From Paenibacillus timonensis (GTDB taxonomy: Bacteria > Bacillota > Bacilli > Paenibacillales > Paenibacillaceae): 64,000 bases of DNA. Positions within the stretch are counted from its first letter, which is position 1, and each line of letters begins with the position of its first letter. Position numbers and translations under genes: made by a program. Location of the stretch: assembly GCF_009725205.1 (NCBI RefSeq), contig NZ_WNZY01000009.1, positions 124,001 to 188,000 of the forward strand. The letters are read 5' to 3'. Shown piece by piece: positions 10,458 to 18,510 of the stretch. The notes under the pieces are model-generated. The model saw only the letters and a list, made by a program, of their open reading frames with translations. It did not search any database and was not told where the DNA came from.

Positions 10458-10530
10458 ATTTGATCGCTCCCTTTTTAATAGATGTCATTCGCTTCCCTTC
10501 CGCAACTCTCTTGGTGCAAATCGAGAGCAT
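10438..10530 (-). other. possible 30-codon leader ORF with an extended Shine-Dalgarno
   Basis: AAGGAGGTGAT (10529-10539, minus strand), an 11-base match to the 16S rRNA 3' end, stands just before an ATG that opens a 30-codon frame overlapping the start of the binding-protein gene by 20 bases. The spacing of only about 2 bases is too short for efficient initiation, so this could be a standby or decoy site or a weak leader peptide. No homologue is recognised. It sits in the 139-base gap after the second permease. Confidence 0.3.
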
Positions 10531-10596
10531 CACCTCCTTCTATAATGAAGTCAGAACCCCCCAGGCGCAACCGTCATTTCGAGGTGTACGGCCCTC

Positions 10597-11502
10597 TCAG
10601 CCTTTAACCGAACCCACCAACATACCTTGAACAAAATAGCGCTGCACAAACGGATAAATGATCAACACCGGCAGCGTGGCGACCACAATCAGTGAATACT
10701 TGAGCAGCTCGGCAAGCTGCTGCTTCTCGACGATGGCCATCGCATCCATGTTGCTCCCGCTGTTGTTCTGGATAATGATGCTCCGCAGGATGAGCTGCAA
10801 CGGGAACAGGTCTGCGGTTTTCAAGTAAATCAAAGCATCGAAATAAGCGTTCCACTGGCCAACCGCATACATCAGCACAAGCACGGCAATGATCGGTTTG
10901 GACAGCGGCAGCACAACGCTCCATATGAACCTTAAATCGCTGCAGCCGTCGATTTCGCTTGCCTCCAGAAGCTCCTCGGGAATGGAGGATTGGAAGAACG
11001 AGCGGGCGATGATCACCTGCCAGACCCATATTGCATTGGGGATCAACAGCGCCCAGCGCGTATCGATCAGGTCCAGCCCCTTCACGACCATATAGGTCGG
11101 AATCAAACCGCCGCTGAAGATCATCGTGAAGGTGATGACCATCATCAACGCGTTCCGTCCGAAGAACGCCCGGCGCGACAGCGGATAAGCGATCATGATG
11201 GTCAACGTGACGCTGATCAGGGTACCGACCGTCGTATAAAAGATCGAGTTGAGGTAACCGGTCATCACCTCTCCTCTGCGGAATAACTCTTCGAAGCCTT
11301 TAAAGGATAGCTCCACCGGCCATAACCAGACCTGCCCTGAGGTGACGGCCGCCGGGCTGCTGATCGAGCTGCTCACGATATAAATCAACGGATAGAGCAC
11401 AACAATGACGAGCAGGGTCAGGATGACATAGATGACACCGATAAAGATCCGGTCTCCCGCCGATTCTTTGATTCTTTTCTTGGGGATTGCTGTAGCTGCC
11501 AT
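10597..11502 (-). CDS. sugar ABC transporter permease (CUT1, YtcP-like)
   Basis: A 301-residue inner permease subunit of a carbohydrate ABC importer. About six hydrophobic segments are visible, starting with one near residues 22-44, and the EAA loop reads EELLEASEIDGCSDLRFIW, the contact site for the ATPase. Length, the SSISSPAAV periplasmic segment and the C-terminal FVQRYFVQGM motif match the YtcP/LplC group. ATG start with GGAG upstream; it follows the other permease by 15 bases, so they are co-transcribed. It forms the membrane channel with the preceding permease for the lipoprotein encoded downstream. Confidence 0.93.
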   Translation of the reverse strand: MAATAIPKKRIKESAGDRIFIGVIYVILTLLVIVVLYPLIYIVSSSISSPAAVTSGQVWLWPVELSFKGFEELFRRGEVMTGYLNSIFYTTVGTLISVTLTIMIAYPLSRRAFFGRNALMMVITFTMIFSGGLIPTYMVVKGLDLIDTRWALLIPNAIWVWQVIIARSFFQSSIPEELLEASEIDGCSDLRFIWSVVLPLSKPIIAVLVLMYAVGQWNAYFDALIYLKTADLFPLQLILRSIIIQNNSGSNMDAMAIVEKQQLAELLKYSLIVVATLPVLIIYPFVQRYFVQGMLVGSVKG

Positions 11503-11517
11503 ATCCTAACTCCTCTC

Positions 11518-12474
11518 CTACCAGATGCTGTTCTTCGTAAGCCGCTTGGCCAGACCGTTGACGGTCAGCAGCAAAACGAGATTGATGACGGAATTAAACA
11601 AGCCGACCGCGGTCGCGAAGCTGTAGTTGGCGTTCAGTAAACCGATGCGGTAAACGTAAGTCGCGATAATTTCGGAATTAACCAGGTTCAGCGGATTTTG
11701 CAGCAGATACACCTTCTCGAAGCCTAGCGCCATAACATTGCCGACGTTCAGGATCAAGATGATCACGATGGTCGGCACGATACCAGGCAAGTCGACGTGG
11801 CGGATCTTCTGGAACCGCGAAGCCCCGTCCACCTTGGCCGCTTCATACAAAGTCGGATCGACCCCCGCCAAAGCCGCCAAATAAATCACGGCATTATAGC
11901 CCGCGGTCTGCCAAATATCGGACCAGACGTAAATCGAACGGAACATCCCCGGTTCGCCCAGAAAGTTAATCGACTCCAACCCGAAGTAATTGAGCGCAAC
12001 GTTCGCAAAACCAAGTCTAGGCGCCAGAAATAGCATGATGATTGACACCATGACGACGGTTGAAATGAAATACGGGGCAAAGGAGACCAACTGCACGAAC
12101 TTCTTGAAGCGGCCGCCGCGGATTTCGTTGATCATCAGCGCCAGAACAATCGGGATCGGGAATCCGGCCAGGATCAGGTAACCACTGAGGATGACGGTGT
12201 TCTTCACCAACGTCCAAAATTGCGGGTTCTCAAAGAACAATTGAAAGTGTTTGAAGCCCACCCACGGGCTGCCCCAAATGCCCTTGATGACGTTGTAGTC
12301 CTTAAACGCGAGCGCCGCATTCAACATCGGGTAATATTTGAAAATAAGAAAGAATAGCACCGGAGGAATCACGAGCAAATGCAGTTGCCAGTGCTTCTTG
12401 ATGTTGCGGCGCGCAACCCGCCAATAACTGGCCTTGCGCGTGACGTCCGGCACGTAATCCGGTTGAAGAGCCAT
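11518..12474 (-). CDS. sugar ABC transporter permease (CUT1, LplB/YteP-like)
   Basis: A 318-residue membrane protein with six predicted helices, the first near residues 33-50 (HLLVIPPVLFFLIF), and the EAA loop ATLYEAAKVDGASR-like sequence (here PTLYEAAKVDGAS) for ATPase contact. The reading frame is open for 95 further codons upstream, but that extension is hydrophilic, unlike the family and lacks a ribosome site; the ATG at 12474 gives the normal length. AGGGGG lies 18 bases before this ATG and only 6 before an in-frame CTG at 12486, so the exact start is uncertain. It heads the transporter-glycosidase run. Confidence 0.85.
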   Translation of the reverse strand: MALQPDYVPDVTRKASYWRVARRNIKKHWQLHLLVIPPVLFFLIFKYYPMLNAALAFKDYNVIKGIWGSPWVGFKHFQLFFENPQFWTLVKNTVILSGYLILAGFPIPIVLALMINEIRGGRFKKFVQLVSFAPYFISTVVMVSIIMLFLAPRLGFANVALNYFGLESINFLGEPGMFRSIYVWSDIWQTAGYNAVIYLAALAGVDPTLYEAAKVDGASRFQKIRHVDLPGIVPTIVIILILNVGNVMALGFEKVYLLQNPLNLVNSEIIATYVYRIGLLNANYSFATAVGLFNSVINLVLLLTVNGLAKRLTKNSIW

Positions 12475-12519
12475 TTGTTTATCCAGAACAATTCCCCCTA
12501 AACGTGAAGTCATCGTAGT

Positions 12520-12533
12520 TGGTAGCGTTTTCT
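12520..12533 (-). promoter_or_regulatory. possible CcpA (cre) site upstream of the transporter operon
   Basis: The 14-mer AGAAAACGCTACCA on the minus strand matches the cre consensus TGWAANCGNTNWCA at 12 of 14 positions and lies about 46 bases before the first permease start. Catabolite control of such a locus is expected, but two mismatches leave this weak. No convincing sigma-A promoter was identified nearby. Confidence 0.3.
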
Positions 12534-12746
12534 TTACGAGTCGATCATAGGGCATGTTTGGCGGGATTGAACAGGTACACTTCCGTCTTTTGACGTACAG
12601 ATCTCCCGTTTTTCGGGGGTCATCCTTCGGGCCTGGAGCCATTTTTCCGTAAAAAGAAAACAGCGGCTGCGCCTCCCTGAATCGGAAGGTACGGCCACTG
12701 CAATGGCGGAGCGATATAGATAAGCCCATGGGGAGGATGCGTTCCG

Positions 12747-15038
12747 TTAATCCTGGCAAGACTGCCGATAAGCGCTCGGCGATATCCCCGTCAATCGTTT
12801 GAATGCCCGACGGAACGAATGCGAGCTGTTGTACCCGACCCGGGCAGCAATCTCGTCCACGGTATAGCCGCTCTCTTTCAGCAGGACCGCGGCCTGGTCC
12901 ATCCTCACTTTGATCAAATGGTCGGAATAGTTCACTCCGGTGACTTCTTTAAACAGCTGGGAAATGTATTTCTCCGGTCGCTCAACGTGTTCTGCAACCC
13001 GATACAGCGTCAGGTCGGGGTCTGCGTAAGCCTCGGCCGTGTACTGATAGATCTGTTTGATCAGTTGGGCATGCGAATCCTTCTTCTTGTTGGCGATATA
13101 GCCGCACAACTCCTGAATAATCACGTGGATTTCCTGCTGGATCGATTCAAGCGGCCCGGTAAATGCGATCTCGATGATTCGCTTCTTGACGCTCTCGAAC
13201 AACGGGGATTCCAGAAAAATTTTCTGATCCAGAAGCTTGAGGAACGTGCCCTTCATTTCCCCCACCAGCTGGTGTTTCATTTCGACGGACAACTCGCGTT
13301 GATCCAGATTCTGCGCGAAGATCGAGTCGATGATCTTTCGTGCCTCCTCCAGCTCCCCGGCGCGAATCGTGCTGATGAGACGATGCTCGGTATCCAGCGG
13401 ATAATAGTAGGTCGTGTTTTCGATTTGCGTCTCATGGCTCCACATGATGCCTTTTTTGTTCAGGTACACGGCATATTCCAGCGCCTGTTTCGCCTGGTCG
13501 AAAGATTGGCCGACCTCCGTTACGCCGGCAAACGGTTCACCGAATCCGGCTTGCATCGAGATTTTGTACTCGGCAAACACATGCTGGACGAGCTTCTCCA
13601 TCAGTGCCGAGATCCGCTCCTCCTCCGCCGGTCCCGGGAGCCGGTCGGCCTCGGAGAAGAACAGCAGAACGATTTTGTCCGAACCCGAATCGGTCATCGG
13701 TACAGGTCCGGCGAGCTCCGTAACAGCTTGCTTCATGAGCAGCCTTGCGGCGTTCAGCTCGTTCAGCACCTCCACGGTATCCATGCCCGCATATCCGTTG
13801 ATTTGCAGGATCCCAACGTAACCTTCGCCTTGCCGTAACGCGATGTCGGCCTGGGCCGCCGCCGAGACGATTTCATCCCGCGATTCGAATTCACCGGCAA
13901 TCAGCCGCTTTAGGAAAGCATCTCGCACCAGCGGAAGCTGGCGGTGAAGCTCCGACTCCAGCAATTTGTTTTTCGTGATCATCCCGGCGATATTTCCGCT
14001 CAAGAAGTCGAACTCGTTACGCCCTGCGTCTTCGTCCTTCCCGAACTGCTCCTTCATGACCCCGATCAAGTGGTTGATCGGAAGGCTGTTGCGATACGCT
14101 AGGAACAAGCCCACCAGCAACCCGATAAACATCGCGCCACCGGTAATCATCCAGGAAATCTGCTTGATCTGGTTTGGCTTCTCCATCAACGTGCTGCGAG
14201 GAATACCCGCTTGGTAAACCCAGCCATTCTTGTCCGAACGCGTGGTAATCACGAGATCGCCGCCGTAAAATTGGCTCGTCTTCTTCTTGTCAAATTGGGG
14301 ATCCGCCTGCAGCTTGGTGATATCCTGCGCCGCTTCCCCTTGCAGGAAGATCGTGTTTCCCTCCGCATCATAAATGTGGACCCACCCGCCGCTTTGTTCA
14401 GTTAAGCCGGACAATAGCCCTGCGATCGTTTTCTGGTCGATCAGGACGACGACGATCGCCGGCGACGTATCATTAAAGCTGTCGAGCGGCAGCGATTGCA
14501 TGTAGGTGATTACCGAGGTCTTGACATCCCGCTCGCTGAACGGGGTCAGCGGCTTGATTTCGCTGCGATGGGTTTTGCCTAATACCTGCTGCTCCCACTC
14601 CTCGAACGACAAGTTGTCGTAATGAAAGTAATCGTAATAGTGCTCCGGTCGGAATGAGGATCCGGAAGTCACGATCAAATTATAGTTGGCTAGATAAATA
14701 AAATAATTCCGCAAAAAATCGTTGGTTTGCCCGAACGTCAACACGTTTCGCATTGCCTTCCAGATGCCGTATACATCCCTTTCGGTGCCTCGGTCGTTCA
14801 TCAGGGCGTTAATCTCCTGGCTGATCGCCAACTGCCGGGTCATGCCCTCCACTTCCGCCATCCGGTGCTCAAGCAACTCTTGGCTTTTTTCCAGCTGGAT
14901 GACGCTGTTCTCAATCGAGATCGACTCTGTAACGGTAATGGACGTTCGATAGGAGACGTACCCGCCGATGCAGGGGATAAGCAAGATGGCAACGTAAGAA
15001 ATCAGAAAGCTGCGGAAAACCCGGGAATGCCGAAGCAT
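12747..15038 (-). CDS. membrane-anchored AraC-family regulator (YesS-like)
   Basis: A 763-residue protein with an N-terminal transmembrane helix (about residues 10-30), a roughly 260-residue extracytoplasmic sensor, a second helix (about 295-316) and a cytoplasmic part ending in an AraC-type double helix-turn-helix (last 100 residues, with YTVDEIAARVGYNSSHSF and FKRLTGISPSAYR). Such one-component regulators control neighbouring sugar ABC transporter and glycosidase genes in Paenibacillus and Bacillus. The ATG at 15038 is chosen because GGGGGG lies 7 bases upstream and the membrane helix follows directly; the frame continues 40 codons further upstream without a ribosome site. It is 273 bases upstream of the permease operon, same strand, and is the obvious candidate activator. 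Confidence 0.92.
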   Translation of the reverse strand: MLRHSRVFRSFLISYVAILLIPCIGGYVSYRTSITVTESISIENSVIQLEKSQELLEHRMAEVEGMTRQLAISQEINALMNDRGTERDVYGIWKAMRNVLTFGQTNDFLRNYFIYLANYNLIVTSGSSFRPEHYYDYFHYDNLSFEEWEQQVLGKTHRSEIKPLTPFSERDVKTSVITYMQSLPLDSFNDTSPAIVVVLIDQKTIAGLLSGLTEQSGGWVHIYDAEGNTIFLQGEAAQDITKLQADPQFDKKKTSQFYGGDLVITTRSDKNGWVYQAGIPRSTLMEKPNQIKQISWMITGGAMFIGLLVGLFLAYRNSLPINHLIGVMKEQFGKDEDAGRNEFDFLSGNIAGMITKNKLLESELHRQLPLVRDAFLKRLIAGEFESRDEIVSAAAQADIALRQGEGYVGILQINGYAGMDTVEVLNELNAARLLMKQAVTELAGPVPMTDSGSDKIVLLFFSEADRLPGPAEEERISALMEKLVQHVFAEYKISMQAGFGEPFAGVTEVGQSFDQAKQALEYAVYLNKKGIMWSHETQIENTTYYYPLDTEHRLISTIRAGELEEARKIIDSIFAQNLDQRELSVEMKHQLVGEMKGTFLKLLDQKIFLESPLFESVKKRIIEIAFTGPLESIQQEIHVIIQELCGYIANKKKDSHAQLIKQIYQYTAEAYADPDLTLYRVAEHVERPEKYISQLFKEVTGVNYSDHLIKVRMDQAAVLLKESGYTVDEIAARVGYNSSHSFRRAFKRLTGISPSAYRQSCQD

Positions 15039-15108
15039 GGGATGACCCCCCATCTTTATTGTTAGCGCTGTCATTTCAGGCCGAGCCGCCCGCCTTTTTG
15101 GTTTCATC

Positions 15109-15138
15109 ATTATATCTAGTTCCGTTTTATTCTGTCTA
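15109..15138 (-). promoter_or_regulatory. sigma-A promoter of the AraC-type regulator
   Basis: On the minus strand TAGACA (15133-15138) and TATAAT (15109-15114) are separated by 18 bases. The start codon is about 70 bases downstream. The -10 box is perfect and the -35 differs from TTGACA at one base. Confidence 0.65.
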
Positions 15139-15706
15139 GCGAGAAATAGGCGCCCCATTAGTCAAAGCATATCGAGGTTTGCCCCGCTTGGATAGGTACT
15201 CCTGGGTAGGAAGGCGTACATTTTTCCCGGCTTGTCCGCGGTGAAACCGCGCAGTGGCGCGGGTTTGCAGAATCGTTCGGCGAGGGGAAGAAACTGTTCA
15301 AAGTTACGAATGCGGTGTTGAGAGTACGACGTACAAGCGTGCGGAGAGCCTATCGGTAAAAAATGGCCTTATTTCTCCCCATAAGACGGATTCAACACAA
15401 ATAAGGCCCAAAAAGGGCCTTATTTATAGGAAATCTAGGCAAAACAAGCTAAAATGGGGCTCCTGCGCGTCGATAACGGAAAAAAGTTCCCCTATTTGAC
15501 CGAAAATAGCTATCGCAACCGAAATACGGCCCTAAAATACCGTTATCGCAGGAGGTCGCTGGCCTTCCTCGCCGGGACGATGTGCCTCTTTCAACGAGGG
15601 TACCGCGCCGGGACAATAGCTACCTGCCGCGACGGTGCCGGACCGTGGCGCCAAATCCCTACGGTATAGGCGCCACCGTAACCCGTATCCCACCATCCGC
15701 CGGAGC
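15139..15706. other. intergenic region without a supported gene
   Basis: About 570 bases between the regulator promoter and the SDR stop codon. ORFs here are short and lack ribosome sites. The notable content is the AT-rich stretch 15355-15560 with repeated cttattt/aaataagg motifs and the perfect inverted repeat annotated separately. Confidence 0.5.
15399..15425. repeat. perfect 11-bp inverted repeat of the AAATAA hairpin type
   Basis: AAATAAGGCCC (15399-15409) and GGGCCTTATTT (15415-15425) form a perfect 11-bp stem with a 5-base A loop. There is no following T tract, so a terminator is not the first choice. An AAATAA-flanked palindrome in intergenic DNA resembles the elements at 1885-1960 and 56866-57052. 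Confidence 0.7.
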
Positions 15707-16408
15707 CTACAGCGGCATCGCCATCCCGTCGATGCCGATCATGACCGCGCCGGTATCCGCCTCCAGCTTGCCCTCGGCCAAGTCGAGGATCGCCCGCGCG
15801 GTGTCCAAGGGGTCGCCCGGCGCCTGGTTGCCCCCCATCGGAGTGCGCATCCACCCCGGATGCATGGCGAACACCCCGAACCCCAGCGGCACCAGCTCCT
15901 TGCGCAGCTGGGCGGTAAAATGGTTGAGCGCCGCCTTGGACAACGCGTACGGATAGTCACCGCCGTAAGCCCCGGCCAGACAGCCTGCCTCCGAGGACAC
16001 GTTCAGGATGAGCGGCCGGTTCCCGGCCTTTAGCAAGGGCAGGAAATGCTTCACCATTTTCATCGGGCCGTACAGATTCGTGCGAAACGTATTCTCTACC
16101 GCAGCGAATTCCAATCGCTCAATCGGCTGCTCCCGCGCCAGCAAAACCCCCGCATTGTTGACCAACGCATCAACGGCGCCCCATCTGGCGGCCATGGCCT
16201 CCTTCGCCTTGGCGACCGACTCCTCTTCGTCCACATCAAGCTCAAGCAACGTCAGTTTGCCTGGCGCTCCTTCCTGTAGATCTTCCAATGCCTCCACGTT
16301 CGTTTCCAACGAACGAATGCCGGCGGCCACTTCATGGCCGCGGCGCAGCGCTTCCCCCACGATTTCAAAACCGAGTCCCTTGCCTGCTCCCGTTACGATC
16401 AGTCTCAT
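15707..16408 (-). CDS. short-chain dehydrogenase/reductase (SDR)
   Basis: A 233-residue classical SDR. The cofactor motif is TGAGKGLG near residues 6-13, NNAG appears near 86, and a serine (VSSEAG) with the YxxxK pair (YALSK) forms the active site near residues 137-158. The late MHPGWMRTPMGG segment is typical of small fungal- and bacterial-type SDRs acting on unknown carbonyls. ATG at 16408 is used, with GCAGGG 9 bases upstream; an alternative TTG lies three codons earlier. It is 62 bases downstream of the VOC gene on the same strand and may share its transcript. The substrate is unknown. Confidence 0.88.
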   Translation of the reverse strand: MRLIVTGAGKGLGFEIVGEALRRGHEVAAGIRSLETNVEALEDLQEGAPGKLTLLELDVDEEESVAKAKEAMAARWGAVDALVNNAGVLLAREQPIERLEFAAVENTFRTNLYGPMKMVKHFLPLLKAGNRPLILNVSSEAGCLAGAYGGDYPYALSKAALNHFTAQLRKELVPLGFGVFAMHPGWMRTPMGGNQAPGDPLDTARAILDLAEGKLEADTGAVMIGIDGMAMPL

Positions 16409-16470
16409 ACAATCCAACCCTGCTTTCTTCGGTTGATATGAATCCGTTTACATTTATGAAGATGCAATTT

Positions 16471-16926
16471 CTATTTATCGTTCTCCAGCAGCTCGATCCA
16501 CAGCTTCAGATCGCGCGTTGCATCCATATAGGCGTATCGTCCGCCGGTATACTCTCCCTTTTGTGCCAACGGCATGCCGCGTCCTTCAAGCAGTTGAATC
16601 TTCTCCTTCATCCCTTCGATTACGAAGGCAATATGGTGCATGCCTTCCCCCTTCTCCTCCAAGAAATCCCGCCAAGTGCTCGGATGTTCGTCCGGTTCGA
16701 TGAGTTCCAACTGCAGCTGACCGCAATCAAAAAACGCCAGTTTGGCACGAGCCGGAGAGGGGGCTCCCAGATATTCCGTCTTTGCCACGTCCACGGCGTC
16801 TGTCCAAAACCAAGCCGGCTTCTCCACGCCTAGAAAATCCGCGTAGGCCTGCGAAACGGCTTCGATATCCCTAACGATGACTCCAATTTGCGTAATGATC
16901 TTGGTGCCCAATGGTTGTTTGTCCAT
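16471..16926 (-). CDS. VOC/glyoxalase-superfamily protein
   Basis: A 151-residue vicinal-oxygen-chelate protein made of two beta-alpha-beta-beta-beta modules, in size and layout like methylmalonyl-CoA epimerases. The second-module ligands His (MHHIAFVIEG) and Glu (LWIELLE) are visible, but the first-module histidine expected in a HIGIVV-type strand is Gln (TQIGVIVRD). Metal binding may therefore be altered. The ATG is set by AGGAG 9 bases upstream; an in-frame extension upstream is not protein-like. It is divergent from the small gene at 17114 and followed by the SDR. Function is not assigned. Confidence 0.82.
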   Translation of the reverse strand: MDKQPLGTKIITQIGVIVRDIEAVSQAYADFLGVEKPAWFWTDAVDVAKTEYLGAPSPARAKLAFFDCGQLQLELIEPDEHPSTWRDFLEEKGEGMHHIAFVIEGMKEKIQLLEGRGMPLAQKGEYTGGRYAYMDATRDLKLWIELLENDK

Positions 16927-17113
16927 GTGTGGTCGCTCCTCTTTTCCCAAATATGTGATTTGATGAGGCCATGGCCCAATGCATCCCCATCTTAGCATAT
17001 TCGAGCATCTTCTGGTACAAACCGATCGTGGCAAAACAGGTACAAGAACCTACTGCACAAATGCCCATAACCGCGAATATACTGCACCAAGAAAAAAGGA
17101 GGAATGGATTCGA

Positions 17114-17491
17114 ATGCCTAATATGTATACGCCTTATGGCGGTGCTCCAAGCCAAGTTAGCCCGATGAGCCAAGAACCGATGGGGTACGACCACAAAAAA
17201 CAGATGATGGAAATGTGTAAAAAATATCATCACCATTTAATGCAAATGGAAGGCAGCGACGGCCAAATGTACGAAGGGATTATCGACGGCATGGACGACG
17301 AACATGTCTACCTGCTCGTTCCCGTCGGGGAAATGGAGGACCGGGGGTTTGGTTATCCATACGGCGGCTTCCCTTATGGTGGAGGCTTTGGTTACGGCGG
17401 CTTCGGTTATCCGCGTCGCTTCCGCCGCTTTATTCGCCGGCCTTACCCGTTCTTCTTCTTCAGAAGATTGTTCTTCCCGTTTTTCTTCTAA
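17114..17491 (+). CDS. small protein with Gly/Tyr/Phe-rich tail, unknown function
   Basis: A 125-residue protein. The N-terminal half has a compact segment (YEGIIDGMDDEHVYLLVPVG) that looks like a small beta barrel, followed by repeated GGFGYGG-type turns and a C-terminus of alternating arginine and phenylalanine blocks ending in FFPFFF. AAGGAGG precedes the ATG and a strong bidirectional terminator follows 15 bases after the stop, so it is a genuine short transcription unit. Low-complexity Gly/Tyr tails occur in spore-coat and surface proteins, and the convergent neighbour is the spore transglutaminase gene, but a coat role is only an inference. Confidence 0.75.
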   Translation: MPNMYTPYGGAPSQVSPMSQEPMGYDHKKQMMEMCKKYHHHLMQMEGSDGQMYEGIIDGMDDEHVYLLVPVGEMEDRGFGYPYGGFPYGGGFGYGGFGYPRRFRRFIRRPYPFFFFRRLFFPFFF

Positions 17492-17505
17492 GAGAAAGGT
17501 TTGCC

Positions 17506-17545
17506 AATAACAAGGCCTCCTGCCGAAACAGGAGGCCTTGTTATT
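17506..17545. terminator. bidirectional terminator between the small gene and tgl
   Basis: A perfect 17-bp stem (17506-17522 with 17529-17545) around a 6-base loop, with A/T-rich ends on both sides. It serves the plus-strand gene ending at 17491 and the minus-strand gene ending at 17548. Confidence 0.92.
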
Positions 17546-17547
17546 GT

Positions 17548-18342
17548 TTAAGCCTGGCTTTGAGAGTTGCGGCGTCGGTACACGGTCTGACCGATCCGGG
17601 CATAAACGCCCCGCAGACTTCGGATATGCTCGTAATTGGGATAAATAATCGTATCGAGCAGGTAGGCCGATTTCCGGCTGCCGGGTTTTCTTCGCCGGTT
17701 CAGCGCCTCGATGATCCCGGAAGATGAGCGGATGCCGATCCCATGACCATAGAAGCGATCTTCCCCCAGCATAATCACGTTCTCCCCTTGCCATTCCGGG
17801 GTCTCGGGATGATGGTCCGGGTTTTTGAAATAGAGGATATCCCCCGGATACGGGCCAAGCCTTAGACTTCCTTGACGAAAACCCAGATCGCTGTCATACT
17901 GCCAATCGTAAAGGAGCAGATTGGTAAAATACGTATTAAACGCCCGGCTGCCGATTTGATCCAATACGGCTTTATACATCACAATCATCATCGCCATCGA
18001 GCATTCGAAGCCATATAGCGGTCCGTTCCGGTAAATATCGTAAATCGCATCGGCAGGCGCCGCTCCGTTTCTTAACCGGAACCCCCCTTCCTCCGTACGG
18101 TTCCAATACATTTCATTGCATCGGGACTTACGGTATACGGCAAATTGGGCACCGCTCTCATTCAGCGCAAGGGCCGAATCGACGATCGAGTTCCGCAGAT
18201 TCAGTTCAAACAGCAGTTCGTCCAAAGAACCGTAACGATAGGGTACCGGGCTTCTTTCTTGGGCCTGCACAATTTCCCGTTGAAACGCAGGCAACATCAT
18301 TTCGGATAGTTGCCTTTTATCTTTTGGCGGCAGAAGGATCAA
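17548..18342 (-). CDS. tgl: protein-glutamine gamma-glutamyltransferase (spore coat transglutaminase)
   Basis: A 264-residue homologue of Bacillus subtilis Tgl (245 residues), which forms glutamine-lysine crosslinks in the spore coat. Shared landmarks include LMFEL-like LLFELNLRNSIV, the catalytic-cysteine segment YGFECSMAM, ILYDW-like LLYDWQYD, the GDILYFKNP block, WQGENVIMLGED and GHGIGI. The start is TTG at 18342, with AAGGAGGGG 7 bases upstream; the frame extends 7 codons further back but that start would overlap the ribosome site. It shares the terminator on its 3' side with the Gly-rich small gene. The next gene upstream, manR, is divergent. Confidence 0.93.
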   Translation of the reverse strand: MILLPPKDKRQLSEMMLPAFQREIVQAQERSPVPYRYGSLDELLFELNLRNSIVDSALALNESGAQFAVYRKSRCNEMYWNRTEEGGFRLRNGAAPADAIYDIYRNGPLYGFECSMAMMIVMYKAVLDQIGSRAFNTYFTNLLLYDWQYDSDLGFRQGSLRLGPYPGDILYFKNPDHHPETPEWQGENVIMLGEDRFYGHGIGIRSSSGIIEALNRRRKPGSRKSAYLLDTIIYPNYEHIRSLRGVYARIGQTVYRRRNSQSQA

Positions 18343-18510
18343 ACCTATTCCCCTCCTTGTCAATTTTCGGGTGAATCTAGGTTAGTGTACGTGGAGATGC
18401 CCGGTTTGGTGCCCACCCGTATCGAATCTGCCTTTTCCAGAAAAGCTAGACGAAGCGCGTTATAGCCTAAAAAGGCACTTAACTCCCATATCCAAGGGGT
18501 GACGCAAACG

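Noticed and set aside
12475-12759. 95-codon N-terminal extension of the LplB-type permease
   Set aside because: Hydrophilic, cysteine- and arginine-rich, not found in the family and without a ribosome site.
12819-13838. 339-codon plus-strand ORF opposite the AraC-type regulator
   Set aside because: It lies wholly antisense to a gene with clear membrane and AraC domains; its composition looks like an antisense translation and it has no ribosome site.
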